From positions 1-64,000 of the forward strand of contig NZ_CAITNG010000121.1 of the NCBI RefSeq assembly GCF_903893715.1: DNA of 64,000 nt, written 5' to 3'. Positions 53,003 through 62,471 of this stretch are shown here, piece by piece. Every line of letters begins with the position of its first letter. The first letter of the stretch is position 1. Origin of the DNA: an uncultured Mucilaginibacter sp. GTDB lineage: Bacteria > Bacteroidota > Bacteroidia > Sphingobacteriales > Sphingobacteriaceae. The position numbers and the translations under genes are program-made. Below the pieces are notes generated by a model. It did no database searches. It was not told the DNA's origin and saw nothing but the letters and a program-made list of their open reading frames with translations.

Positions 53003-54007
53003 CTATGTATATGCGTGTATAATGGGTTGTTTAATCGAAATAATGGATGCCCCGTAAGTAAAGCCCGCGCCAACGCCGGCCACTATAATCTTCATGCCCT
53101 GTCTGATGCGGCCATCGGCTATAGCCTCTGATAAAGCTATCGGTATTGAACCCGAATTTGTATTGCCGATGTGCTCGATGTTGATGATAAACTTACTGAT
53201 AGGTAAATTTAACTCGGCAGCCAAGCCTTCCAACATACGTTTATTGGCTTGGTGCGGTACAATATAATCAATATCGTCGAAAGTTAAATGGTTTTTGCCC
53301 ATCACTTCCAATATCACTTCTTTAAACAAGGCTATCCCGCCGCTAAATATACCACGCGAAGTAAACTTCATAAAGTGGTTGGTATTGACCAAGGTTTCGG
53401 GCGTAATGGGGTTCTTGCTGCCACCATCGCAAGCGCTAACGCTCATCAGGTCGGTGCTGTCTAATTTGCAAATGGTATCGATAATTTCGTTGTGTTCATC
53501 GTCCGTATGCTCCAATAAAACCACGCCCGCGCCGTCGCCGAAAATCAACGATGTCTTTTTATCCATCGGGTCGATAATGCTGGTCATTTTATCGGCAGCG
53601 CACAACAACACGTTTTTGTACTGGCGCGAGTTTAACAAGGCCGAACCTATTTCAAATCCGTACAAGAAACCGCTGCAAGCCGCCATGGCATCAAAACCCC
53701 AGGCGTTTTTGGTACCCAGTTTATGGTGAACCACTGCCGCTGTGGACGGGCAAGGGAAATCGGCCGTCATGGTGGCTACGATGATGCATTCTACATCCAA
53801 CACGTCCATACCGCAAGCCGAAAGGCATATTTTGGCCGCGTTAACAATCATGTCTGAAGTTGCGCCTTCATTAAATATACGGCGCTCCAATATACCCGTC
53901 TTCTCAGCAATTACATCACTGTCCATATTTAAACGGGCACCCAGCTCCACGTTGGTTATACGTGTTTCGGGTATAAAATGACCGATACTTTTTATGGCTA
54001 CTCCCAT
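53003..54007 (-). CDS. 3-oxoacyl-ACP synthase III-like (FabH family)
   Basis: A 334-residue thiolase-fold condensing enzyme. The triad is C111 in DAMAACSGFLYG, H252 in PHQANKRM and N282 in GNTNSGSIPIAL, so it looks active. The N-terminal VAIKSIGHFIPETRITNVEL is FabH-like. Setting inside an acyltransferase/reductase/esterase operon suggests it starts or extends a dedicated acyl chain rather than bulk fatty acids. There is no acyl carrier protein gene in the operon. It lies 12-13 bp from its neighbours. Confidence 0.88.
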   Translation of the reverse strand: MGVAIKSIGHFIPETRITNVELGARLNMDSDVIAEKTGILERRIFNEGATSDMIVNAAKICLSACGMDVLDVECIIVATMTADFPCPSTAAVVHHKLGTKNAWGFDAMAACSGFLYGFEIGSALLNSRQYKNVLLCAADKMTSIIDPMDKKTSLIFGDGAGVVLLEHTDDEHNEIIDTICKLDSTDLMSVSACDGGSKNPITPETLVNTNHFMKFTSRGIFSGGIALFKEVILEVMGKNHLTFDDIDYIVPHQANKRMLEGLAAELNLPISKFIINIEHIGNTNSGSIPIALSEAIADGRIRQGMKIIVAGVGAGFTYGASIISIKQPIIHAYT

Positions 54008-54018
54008 GTTCTTAAATT

Positions 54019-55241
54019 TTAGTTCTGCAGTTCGGCGCTTTGCTTTTTATAAGGCAGTAAAAAACCCGACTTGCGTATATAATGGTTTAAAGGCTCTTCA
54101 ATATTTTTATACAGCAAAATGGCTACGCCGTTTATGGCGATGAATATATACACCAAATTCAAAGTGTCATTTTCGAATGGTGTATGCTGCCAGCTGATAT
54201 TCCACTTGTCGTAAAGCGCAAAAATGGCATCGTTTAACCAGTTTACCGAAAAATGAAACATGCTGTAAATAAAGCCTAAATGTATCAAATAAAATATATA
54301 CGAGCTTTTCCCCAATAGTTCAACAAAGGGGTTGGCCAGTATCCGTTTCAAAAAACTCGCTTCGGTAAGCAGTCCGTAAAAGAACAGCGTTATCGATGCT
54401 GCCAGCAAATAGTTGTTGGTAATGATACCAAAAGGGTGTTGCTGACCAAACCCGTTACCCGGCAAGATCGGCAATACCGACATGATGCCCACGCAAAAGA
54501 ATATCAAAAAAAAGCCGAAGTACGTAAAGCTTACCCGTTCTTTCGTTCGAAACCTTTGCGCTTAACATAAAGAGCCAATAATATTCCCGAAAAAAACTCA
54601 AAACACCTGCCGAAAAACGTATTCAGCATCATAAAGGTAAAGTTGCCGAAGAAACCATACCAGTTTATATTCCTGAATATCAATACCAAAACAAAGCCAA
54701 AACCTGTAATGATGAAGGGTTGCAAATAAAACCTACCCCATTTTTTTGCCGCGAAAAACATGAGCGGCGCCGAAAAATAAAAACACTCTTCCACCGTGAG
54801 CGACCAGCCCTGGCCAATGCCCGTAAACTTAAACTGGTCGAAAAAACCACGGACAAATGTAATATTCATTAAAAACACGGCGATTGGGTGGTTAAAGCCA
54901 TTTAAAACACTCGGCTCTTTTGTTACCGAGTAAGCAATGAACGCGCAAATGGTGAGCAAAAAGTACATGGGATAGATGCGCGCCACCCTGTTTTTTAAGT
55001 ATTGCTTAAACCAATCGCTGGTTAGCGAAAAATTATCGTAATAGCGGAAAGCAATCAAAAAACCCGAAAGCACGAAGAAAATGGTAACGCCAATGTGGAA
55101 CTCACGGAAAAAAGCTTGCACATAGTGGGGAAGATTTTCATCAAAAATATCATGAAAATGCGATATGAACACCAGGTAAGCAGCCATGGCCCGTACGCCT
55201 GTTAATGCAGGAATGTAATTTTGCAGCGCTTTTTGTGACAA
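54019..55241 (-). pseudogene. acyltransferase-3 gene B, frameshifted
   Basis: Homologue of gene A of about 407 codons. From TTG 55241 the frame reads SQKALQNYIPALTGVRAM, FTGIGQGWSLTVEECFYF and so on to ALYVKRKGFERKNG and a TAA at 54533-54531. The continuation (ERVSFTYFGFFLIFFCVG, to 54019) is in the -1 frame and aligns with gene A (GKIKITYIGFVLMF). The break is around CGAAAGAAC near 54540. An O-acyltransferase of the inner membrane if repaired. Confidence 0.8.
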
Positions 55242-55311
55242 AGTTCCGGTTGTGCTAAGTAATTAATCAATAGGTATTTTGCAAAATCGATACCGCAAAA
55301 TCGGTACGCTG

Positions 55312-56268
55312 CTATAAAGATAGTGCAGACCCTTGAATAATCCCTCTTTTGCGAATAGTTTCGTCGATAAAATGTTGTATTTCCGATTTTTTGAGGCCCC
55401 AGTCGGGTGCGATGAGCAGGTCGCGGTCCGACAGGCCAAATAAGCGCTGTATCACGATGTCTTCCCGCACCAGCGGCAACAGCTCGCATAAAAAGTCGGT
55501 GTACTCCGGCAGGCTAAACAGTTTAAATGGTTCGCGTTTGTATTTTACGCCCATAATGGACCCTTCCACAATATGCAGATGATGGAATTTAACGAATTTA
55601 ATTTGCGGGAAAAGGTTGATTTCGTCGGCATATTTCAGCATCATTTCGTTCGTTTCGCCCGGCAGGCCGAAGATGGTATGCACGCAGACATCCAGTTTGG
55701 AGTTTTTGAGCAGTTCGAGCGCGTTGAGCAATTCGCTGTGCGAGCAGCCCCGGTTCAATTGCGAGAGGGTTTCATCATAGATGGACTCCATGCCCATTTC
55801 CAGGTCCACATCAAAGCGGTCGGTATAACTTTCCAGCAAGGCAATCTTTTCGGCATCGATGCAATCGGGGCGGGTACCTACGGACAGGCCGACGATATTT
55901 TCGGGCTCGTAACTCAACGCCTCATCATACAGCATTTTTAAATAATGCGCAGGTGCGTAGGTATTGGTATTGGGTTGGAAGTAGATGATAAACTTATCGG
56001 CCTTATTACCTGTGCGGGCACGTTCCATGCCTTTTATCACCTGCTCGCGGATAGATGGGTTTTCGCGCGAGACAGTGGGCGTAAAGGAATCGACATTGCA
56101 GTAGGTGCAACCGCCAAAGCCTCTGGAGCCATCGCGGTTGGGGCAGGTAAAGCCGCCATCAACAATTACCTTAAAAACTCGCTGGCCATTATACTTTTTA
56201 CGCAGCCAGGCGCCGTAATTATTGTAAGTTTTAAAGCCTTCGGCTACCGGTGTCAATTCTGCTTGCAT
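55312..56268 (-). CDS. YhcC-family (TIGR01212) radical SAM protein
   Basis: A 318-residue Elp3-like radical SAM enzyme of unknown reaction. The cluster motif is [37 protein letters not shown] and [14 protein letters not shown] are family blocks. It has a good promoter with almost no leader (-7 element ends 5 bp before ATG). It is the first gene upstream of the acyl operon, 70 bp before acyltransferase B. Confidence 0.9.
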   Translation of the reverse strand: MQAELTPVAEGFKTYNNYGAWLRKKYNGQRVFKVIVDGGFTCPNRDGSRGFGGCTYCNVDSFTPTVSRENPSIREQVIKGMERARTGNKADKFIIYFQPNTNTYAPAHYLKMLYDEALSYEPENIVGLSVGTRPDCIDAEKIALLESYTDRFDVDLEMGMESIYDETLSQLNRGCSHSELLNALELLKNSKLDVCVHTIFGLPGETNEMMLKYADEINLFPQIKFVKFHHLHIVEGSIMGVKYKREPFKLFSLPEYTDFLCELLPLVREDIVIQRLFGLSDRDLLIAPDWGLKKSEIQHFIDETIRKRGIIQGSALSL

Positions 56269-56273
56269 TGGCG

Positions 56274-56303
56274 CAAAGATACGGATTAAGAATCAAGAGC
56301 CAA
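56274..56303 (-). promoter_or_regulatory. yhcC promoter (TTG, 19 bp, TATCTTTG)
   Basis: Minus strand TTG at 56303-56301, a 19-bp spacer and TATCTTTG at 56281-56274. The -33 TTG lies inside the AATCAAGA repeat. The ATG follows 5 bp after the -7 element, so the mRNA should be leaderless or nearly so. Confidence 0.6.
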
Positions 56304-56380
56304 GAATCAAGAACCAAGACATGCACCGTCATCGAGACGTAGCTTTCAGTCTTAATTCTTGCATCTTGATTCTTGAATCT
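56289..56380. repeat. AATCAAGA-type inverted repeat
   Basis: Arms of 32 bp (56289-56320 and 56349-56380) made of AATCAAGA-like words are inverted copies at roughly 75 % identity with 28 bp between. It lies between the divergent yhcC and icmF genes. Confidence 0.75.
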
Positions 56381-56397
56381 ATCTCAGTTATTTTGGT

Positions 56398-56405
56398 TAA
56401 TTTTG
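56398..56405 (+). promoter_or_regulatory. -7 element of icmF
   Basis: TAATTTTG, 20 bp before ATG 56426. A TTG 22 bp upstream (56373) comes from the repeat arm. Confidence 0.45.
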
Positions 56406-56425
56406 TATTACTAACCGATTATAGT

Positions 56426-56914
56426 ATGGACGCCGTTTCCGTTTATAAACCACAGAATAAAATTCGCTTTGTAACTGCTACCTCGTTGTTCGACGGGCAC
56501 GACGCTACCATCAATATCATGCGCCGTATTTTGCAATCGAGCGGGGCCGAAGTGATACATTTAGGCCATAACCGTTCGGTTGACGAGGTGGTAAATTGCG
56601 CCATACAGGAAGATGTGCAGGGCATTGCTTTAACATCATACCAAGGCGGGCACATCGAGTATTTTAAATACATTTACGACCTGCTGAAAGAACGCGGCGC
56701 GGGCCATATAAAAATATTTGGCGGCGGCGGCGGGGTGATATTGCCACACGAGATAAAAGAATTACAGGACTACGGTATCGCACGCATTTACTCGCCCGAT
56801 GACGGCCGGCACATGGGTTTGCAGGGCATGATAAACGATATGATGCGCCAATGCGATACACCCATTACATCGCACCTGAATGGCGAGATGAAATATCTTC
56901 CCAAAAAAAGATAA
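56426..56914 (+). CDS. icmF: IcmF N-terminal part: B12-binding domain (split by frameshift)
   Basis: A 162-residue cobalamin-binding domain. [18 protein letters not shown] is the IcmF form of the DxHxxG histidine-ligand region; LTSYQGGH and [14 protein letters not shown] line the cofactor tail pocket. The frame ends at TAA 56912 right after an A7 run (56903-56909). If one A is removed it continues into [23 protein letters not shown] and joins the downstream gene, making the usual fused isobutyryl-CoA mutase. ATG 56426 is preferred over an upstream start in the repeat. Confidence 0.85.
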   Translation: MDAVSVYKPQNKIRFVTATSLFDGHDATINIMRRILQSSGAEVIHLGHNRSVDEVVNCAIQEDVQGIALTSYQGGHIEYFKYIYDLLKERGAGHIKIFGGGGGVILPHEIKELQDYGIARIYSPDDGRHMGLQGMINDMMRQCDTPITSHLNGEMKYLPKKR

Positions 56915-56939
56915 TAAAGCAATCGCGACAGCCATCAGC

Positions 56940-59849
56940 GTGGTGGAGAACTATCCATCGAACGCCGGGTTTTTAACCGAACTCAAAAAAATAACCAATA
57001 AAGAGATACCCGTTTTAGGGATAACCGGCACGGGCGGCGCGGGTAAATCGTCCTTAGTGGATGAACTGGTGCGCCGTTATTTGATGGAAACGGATAAAAC
57101 GCTGGCCATTATCTCTGTCGACCCATCCAAACGCAAAACGGGCGGCGCGCTATTGGGCGACAGGATACGGATGAACTCTATTAACAGTCCGCGCGTCTAT
57201 ATGCGCTCGCTGGCTACCAGGCAGGCTAATTTGGCTTTGTCGAAATATGTACAGGAAGCTATAGATATTTGTAAAGCGGCCGGTTACGATTTGATCATTG
57301 TGGAAACATCGGGTATCGGTCAGTCTGATACGATGATCACGGATTATTGCGACTTGTCCTTATATGTGATGACCCCAGAGTTTGGCGCCGCCACGCAGTT
57401 GGAAAAGATAGACATGCTGGACTTCGCTGATATTGTGGTACTCAACAAGTTCGACAAGCGGGGTGCTTTGGATGCGTTACGCGATGTAAAGAAACAATAC
57501 AAACGCAACCACCAGCTTTTTGACGCGAAGGATAGCGACCTGCCGGTTTTTGGCACCATGGCATCGCAGTTTAACGATCCGGGGATGAACAGTCTGTTTG
57601 TAGCGCTTATCAAAACCATCAAAGCAAAAACTGGCGTCGACTTCCGCACCAAAAACGAAATGGTAGGCGAGGATGCTGAAAAATCTTACATTATCCCCCC
57701 AGACCGTACCCGCTACCTTGCCGAAATTGCAGAAAGCAGCGCGGCGTATAATGAATGGGTGGATGCGCAATGTAAGATAGCCCAACAACTATTCCAGGTG
57801 AAGGGTGTGATGGAATTGACAGCCCCACCCAAACCCTCCCCGGAAGGGAGGGCTTTAAAAGCAAATCAAAAAGTCTCCCCTACCGGGGGAGATTTAGAGG
57901 GGGCTTTGCAGGATATTTACACCCATTTAGAAGAAAGCCTTGACGCCGAATGCCGCAAGTTATTGCGCGAATGGCCACAAACCATCGAGACCTATAAAGC
58001 CGATAACTTCATCTATAAGGTACGCGATAAGGAAATCAAACAGCCTTTGTATTATACCTCGTTATCGCAATTGCGGGTGCCAAAAATATCGTTGCCTAAA
58101 TATGAGGCATGGGGCGATGTTTTGCGCTGGTTATTAACCGAGAATGTACCCGGCGAGTTCCCCTATGCGGCAGGTGTATTCCCGCTGAAGCGAGAGGGAG
58201 AAGACCCAACCCGTATGTTTGCCGGCGAAGGCGGGCCGGAGCGTACCAATAAGCGTTTTCATTACGTGTCGCTGGGGCAACCCGCACACAGGCTATCCAC
58301 CGCTTTCGATTCGGTTACCCTTTACGGGGAAGACCCGCATTTGCGGCCCGATATTTATGGTAAGATAGGCAACTCGGGCGTGAGCATCGCTACGCTGGAT
58401 GATGCGAAGAAACTGTATTCGGGTTTTGATTTGTGCCATGCGGCTACCTCGGTATCCATGACCATTAATGGCCCCGCGCCTATGCTGTTGGGCTTTTTTA
58501 TGAACGCGGCTATTGACCAGCAATGCGAGAAATATATCATCGACCACAAATTGGAGCATTTGGTTGAAGCAGCCTTTAAAGCCAACTACGATGATAAAAA
58601 ACTCAAGCGCCCACATTATGGCGCGACCGACCCTACCCTCCCGGAAGGCAACAGCGGCTTAGGCTTAATGCTTTTGGGCCTTACCGGCGACCAGGTGCTG
58701 CCTGCCGATGTATATGCTAAAATAAGAGCGCACGCCATATCCACCGTAAGGGGAACCGTGCAGGCCGATATATTAAAGGAAGACCAGGCGCAAAATACCT
58801 GTATCTTCTCTACCGAGTTCGCGCTGCGGATGATGGGCGATATACAGCAGTATTTTATCAGCGAAAAGGTGCGTAACTTTTACTCGGTATCCATATCGGG
58901 TTACCATATTGCCGAGGCGGGCGCTAACCCTATAACGCAACTGGCCTTTACCCTGAGCAATGGTTTCACTTACGTGGAATATTACCTGAGTCGTGGGATG
59001 AACATTGACGACTTTGCACCAAACCTATCCTTCTTCTTTAGTAACGGCATCGACCCGGAATATTCGGTGATTGGTCGCGTGGCGAGGCGCATCTGGGCTA
59101 AGGCCATGAAAAACAAGTACAAGGGCAACGACAGGGCGCAAAAATTGAAATACCATATCCAGACCAGCGGCCGCTCGCTGCACGCGCAAGAGATCGACTT
59201 TAACGATATCCGCACCACGCTGCAGGCCTTGTATGCTATTTACGATAACTGCAACTCGCTGCATACCAATGCTTACGATGAGGCCATCACTACCCCTACC
59301 GAAGAATCGGTACGCAGGGCCATGGCCATACAACTCATCATCAACCGTGAGTTAGGCTTGGCCAAAAACGAGAACCCGATACAGGGCGCCTTCATCATCG
59401 AAGAGCTGACCGACCTGGTAGAGAACGCCGTACTCGCCGAGTTTAAACGCATCAACGACCGTGGCGGCGTGCTTGGCGCGATGGAGACCATGTACCAGCG
59501 CGGTAAGATACAGGAAGAATCATTGTACTACGAAACGCTGAAACATACCGGCGAATACCCGATAGTAGGCGTAAACACCTTTTTGAACAAGAACGGCTCG
59601 CCAACCATTATCCCATCGGAAGTGATACGCGCCACCGAAGAGGAAAAGCAATACCAGATATCGGCCCTTGAGGCCTTTAAGCACCGTAATGAAAGCCGCG
59701 CGCCGCAGCTGCTCAAAAACCTGCAAAAAACAGCCGTTGCCGGCGAGAATATTTTTGAGAGCCTGATGGAAGCCTGTAAATATTGCTCCTTAGGGCAAAT
59801 ATCACATGCGCTGTATGAAGTGGGCGGGCAGTATAGGAGGAATATGTAG
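56940..59849 (+). CDS. icmF: IcmF main part: G-protein chaperone and acyl-CoA mutase domains
   Basis: A 969-residue frame. The MeaB-like GTPase loads and protects the B12 cofactor: P-loop [18 protein letters not shown], then [26 protein letters not shown] and [10 protein letters not shown]. After a linker with a 28-residue repeat-encoded insert (about 295-322), the mutase barrel follows ([55 protein letters not shown]). It interconverts isobutyryl-CoA and n-butyryl-CoA or related pairs. GTG 56940 is only a frame start; the real N-terminus is the B12 domain upstream. Confidence 0.88.
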   Translation: MVENYPSNAGFLTELKKITNKEIPVLGITGTGGAGKSSLVDELVRRYLMETDKTLAIISVDPSKRKTGGALLGDRIRMNSINSPRVYMRSLATRQANLALSKYVQEAIDICKAAGYDLIIVETSGIGQSDTMITDYCDLSLYVMTPEFGAATQLEKIDMLDFADIVVLNKFDKRGALDALRDVKKQYKRNHQLFDAKDSDLPVFGTMASQFNDPGMNSLFVALIKTIKAKTGVDFRTKNEMVGEDAEKSYIIPPDRTRYLAEIAESSAAYNEWVDAQCKIAQQLFQVKGVMELTAPPKPSPEGRALKANQKVSPTGGDLEGALQDIYTHLEESLDAECRKLLREWPQTIETYKADNFIYKVRDKEIKQPLYYTSLSQLRVPKISLPKYEAWGDVLRWLLTENVPGEFPYAAGVFPLKREGEDPTRMFAGEGGPERTNKRFHYVSLGQPAHRLSTAFDSVTLYGEDPHLRPDIYGKIGNSGVSIATLDDAKKLYSGFDLCHAATSVSMTINGPAPMLLGFFMNAAIDQQCEKYIIDHKLEHLVEAAFKANYDDKKLKRPHYGATDPTLPEGNSGLGLMLLGLTGDQVLPADVYAKIRAHAISTVRGTVQADILKEDQAQNTCIFSTEFALRMMGDIQQYFISEKVRNFYSVSISGYHIAEAGANPITQLAFTLSNGFTYVEYYLSRGMNIDDFAPNLSFFFSNGIDPEYSVIGRVARRIWAKAMKNKYKGNDRAQKLKYHIQTSGRSLHAQEIDFNDIRTTLQALYAIYDNCNSLHTNAYDEAITTPTEESVRRAMAIQLIINRELGLAKNENPIQGAFIIEELTDLVENAVLAEFKRINDRGGVLGAMETMYQRGKIQEESLYYETLKHTGEYPIVGVNTFLNKNGSPTIIPSEVIRATEEEKQYQISALEAFKHRNESRAPQLLKNLQKTAVAGENIFESLMEACKYCSLGQISHALYEVGGQYRRNM
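57821..57905 (+). repeat. palindromic repeat element inside icmF
   Basis: About 85 bp with outer arms AGCCCC/GGGGGCT and inner hairpins CCCTCCC-CGGAA-GGGAGGG and CTCCCC-TACC-GGGGGAG. It is translated in frame as proline- and glycine-rich sequence ([15 protein letters not shown]...) in the linker. Similar ends occur at 59850-59875 after the gene. Confidence 0.8.
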
Positions 59850-59875
59850 CCCCCCGGGCCCCTAAAGGGGGATGA
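59850..59875. repeat. partial copy of the CCCCTAAAGGGG palindrome
   Basis: GCCCCTAAAGGGGG directly after the icmF stop, related in composition to the element inside icmF. It may act as a terminator or as a remnant. Confidence 0.5.
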
Positions 59876-59885
59876 GAAATTAATC

Positions 59886-60671
59886 ATGAAGACAAGCATT
59901 ACAATATTCGTATTAGCAGGTTTATTTTTTGCAGCGCCTACTCCAACTAAACCGGTAACGGCGAAACGCGTCCCCATAGAGGTTAAAAAGCTGATGGCTT
60001 GTTACCCTGATTTTGTGGTCGGTTTTGCCGATAACCATATCCTGCTAAAGGACAAAGCCCGCTTGTTATGGGACGATGGCGTGAAGGATAAACCTTTCCA
60101 GCAATTGTTAGACGAGCCGGATATAAAGGATATGTTCGGACAGAAATATGAAAAGGGCGCTATGGCTAGTCCACCTACCAAAAACTCCGACCCGGGACGT
60201 ATACGCAACGAGGCTTTCTTCTTAAAAATGTATGGGCAAACCGAAGCTGCCGTACGCGGTAACTTAACCGAAATAACGTGGTGCCCTAAATTGGTTGGTC
60301 AAAAAATCATGGTAACGAAAATCAACGGCATCGATAAAAAATTCACCGAAATATCGAACGAACTGGACGAGCATCCTGAACTAAAGCAATATCTCGTCAA
60401 TATTGCCGGCACCTTCGCCTGGCGCAACATTAGCGGCACCAATCGCCATAGCACGCATAGCTTCGGAATGACGATGGATATTAACACCGATTATACCAAC
60501 TATTGGCAGTGGGACTGCAAATGCAAAAACGAAGATGCCGACGTTACGTACAGAAACCGGATACCACAAATTATTGTGGATATATTTGAAAAACATGGTT
60601 TTATATGGGGCGGCAAATGGTACCATTATGATACCATGCATTTTGAATACCGTCCCGAGCTGCTCAATTAA
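59886..60671 (+). CDS. M15-family peptidase (D-Ala-D-Ala carboxypeptidase-like)
   Basis: A 261-residue exported metallopeptidase, signal peptide about 1-17. The M15 zinc/active-site set is H and D in HSTHSFGMTMDIN and the late WYHYDTMHFEYRPELL, with H as third ligand. It probably cuts peptidoglycan peptides in the periplasm. DUF4846 gene follows after 11 bp. Confidence 0.86.
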   Translation: MKTSITIFVLAGLFFAAPTPTKPVTAKRVPIEVKKLMACYPDFVVGFADNHILLKDKARLLWDDGVKDKPFQQLLDEPDIKDMFGQKYEKGAMASPPTKNSDPGRIRNEAFFLKMYGQTEAAVRGNLTEITWCPKLVGQKIMVTKINGIDKKFTEISNELDEHPELKQYLVNIAGTFAWRNISGTNRHSTHSFGMTMDINTDYTNYWQWDCKCKNEDADVTYRNRIPQIIVDIFEKHGFIWGGKWYHYDTMHFEYRPELLN

Positions 60672-60682
60672 AAACCATCAGC

Positions 60683-61444
60683 ATGAAAAGCCTCTTAACT
60701 TTTAGCTTGTTAATATGGTGCGCGGCCATAGCACCAGCAGATACGGTCATCACCCGGTTTAAGGCGCCTGCGGGTTATGAGTTGATAAAGCCCGCTACCG
60801 GAAGCTTTGGCGCTTACCTGCAAAACCTGCCGCTTAAACCTGTTGGCGCCCATACCAAAACCTATACCGGCGCTATTGCCGCTACCGATGCCTATACCGC
60901 GGCCGTAGTTGATATTAGCGTTGGCAATGAAGACCTGCAACAATGCGCGGATGCCATAATGCGCCTTCGGGGCGAGTACCTTTACCAACAGAAACGGTAC
61001 GGTGAAATTGCCTTCCATTTTGTGAACGGCTTTTTGTGCGATTATGTGCATTATGCCGACGGCTACCGCTACAAAAACAACAAGTGGGCACTTATTGCTA
61101 CAAAAGACTACAGCTATCCCGCGTTTATGCGATACATGAAACTGGTTTTTGAGTATGCCTGTACCCTGTCGCTGGATAAAGAATTGAAAAATGTAGCTAA
61201 TACGACCGACATACAGGCCGGGGATGTATTTATCAGGGGCGGTTCGCCGGGGCATTGTTTTGTGGTGATGGCCGTGGCGCAAAACGCGCAAGGGAACAAG
61301 GTGTTCACCATCGCGCAAAGTTATATGCCTGCGCAAAATATCCAGGTGCTGCGCGATACTTCGCCATGGTTTAGCCTGAGCAAAACCGCTCAAATACCTT
61401 ACGGCGAATTAATAGATGTGGGTTATTTGAAAAGATTCGATTAA
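60683..61444 (+). CDS. DUF4846 secreted protein
   Basis: A 253-residue exported protein, signal peptide about 1-19. DUF4846 is of unknown function; typical are AYLQNLPLKPVGAHTKTYTG, DVSVGNEDLQQCADAIMRLRGEY (with VDIS here), and GDVFIRGGSPGHCFVVMAVA, a Cys-His containing block that resembles a papain-like or amidase site. It pairs with the M15 gene, suggesting cell-wall work. It overlaps the convergent desaturase by 4 bp. Confidence 0.82.
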   Translation: MKSLLTFSLLIWCAAIAPADTVITRFKAPAGYELIKPATGSFGAYLQNLPLKPVGAHTKTYTGAIAATDAYTAAVVDISVGNEDLQQCADAIMRLRGEYLYQQKRYGEIAFHFVNGFLCDYVHYADGYRYKNNKWALIATKDYSYPAFMRYMKLVFEYACTLSLDKELKNVANTTDIQAGDVFIRGGSPGHCFVVMAVAQNAQGNKVFTIAQSYMPAQNIQVLRDTSPWFSLSKTAQIPYGELIDVGYLKRFD

Positions 61445-62421
61445 ATACTGATCCAACTGAACTTGTACTCCAAACCAGGGTTCTTCATACGTTCGGCAAT
61501 GCGTATCAGGCGATCGGGCAGTTTAACCAAGTAATCGCGGGCTTTTTCGCCTGCTTCGGTTAAACCGGTCATGTTCTCTATCTGCCACTCCTGTATCAGT
61601 TCTTTCAAAATGTCCACGTAATCTATAGCGGTATAAACGCCTAAGCGCTGCGCGGCATCGGTAAAGTGGCCAAAGGTTTGGCCTATTTTCATGCCCACTT
61701 CGCGCAAAAAGTGTGCGGGCATTACAATTTTCTGGCGCATCATATCCTCAAAGGCCAACATGGCTTCGCTTGGGTCAACCTCAAATATGCGTTGTATAAA
61801 ATGTTTGTATGCCTTGGCGTGGCGAGCCTCGTCGGCAGCTATAACCCCACACATTTTTGATAGGAGTGCATCACCATCCTTTTTAGCCAAACTGGCTACC
61901 CGGCGGTGGCTCACATTGGTCGCCATTTCCTGGAAAGAGGTATAAATAAAGTTGCGGTACGGGTCGGAGCCGGTACCGATGTCAAAACCATCGGCAATTA
62001 AATACTGAGTAGACACTTCCATTGCGCGCATGTCAATGCGGCCTGTCAAGTAAAGGTATTTGTTGAGCAGGTCGCCGTGGCGGTTTTCTTCGGCGGTCCA
62101 GTGGCGGGTCCATTTCATCCAGCCACCATCTTCGTTACGCGAAACACCATCAACCATGGTCAACCACGACTCGTAGGTAGGCAAAGCTTCTTCGGTAATG
62201 GTATCGCCAACCAAAACGGCGAGCAAGTCGTACGAAAGGCCTTTTGATGTTTCTTGTAGTTCTTTTATATCCGAAAAAAAGGTATCCTTTGTCGAGTCGG
62301 GTAAAAAATCGGAAGGTTGCCAAATCTCTTCAACGGGTTTCAAATAGGTAAACATCTTCTCGAGCATATATTTCTCAATGTGTTGCATTACCTCCCTGCG
62401 TTGCTCTACCAAAAATTTCAT
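61441..62421 (-). CDS. acyl-ACP desaturase (ferritin-like di-iron)
   Basis: A 326-residue soluble stearoyl-ACP 9-desaturase-type enzyme that puts a double bond in acyl-ACP. The two iron-binding motifs are EENRHGD and DEARHAK, with a further E in QEMATN. Length is normal for bacterial members. Single gene, convergent with DUF4846 and 50 bp from the GH5 stop. Confidence 0.92.
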   Translation of the reverse strand: MKFLVEQRREVMQHIEKYMLEKMFTYLKPVEEIWQPSDFLPDSTKDTFFSDIKELQETSKGLSYDLLAVLVGDTITEEALPTYESWLTMVDGVSRNEDGGWMKWTRHWTAEENRHGDLLNKYLYLTGRIDMRAMEVSTQYLIADGFDIGTGSDPYRNFIYTSFQEMATNVSHRRVASLAKKDGDALLSKMCGVIAADEARHAKAYKHFIQRIFEVDPSEAMLAFEDMMRQKIVMPAHFLREVGMKIGQTFGHFTDAAQRLGVYTAIDYVDILKELIQEWQIENMTGLTEAGEKARDYLVKLPDRLIRIAERMKNPGLEYKFSWISI

Positions 62422-62471
62422 GTTATAATATTGTTTAGCAAAGCTAAGTATTTAAACCAAATTACACAGCG

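Noticed and set aside
56269-56425. cobalamin riboswitch before icmF
   Set aside because: The gap is filled by the AATCAAGA inverted repeat and promoter elements; no B12-box-like sequence is seen, and mutases that use B12 are not usually under it.
60710-61393. 227-codon frame opposite DUF4846
   Set aside because: Antisense shadow; the plus-strand gene has a signal peptide and family motifs.
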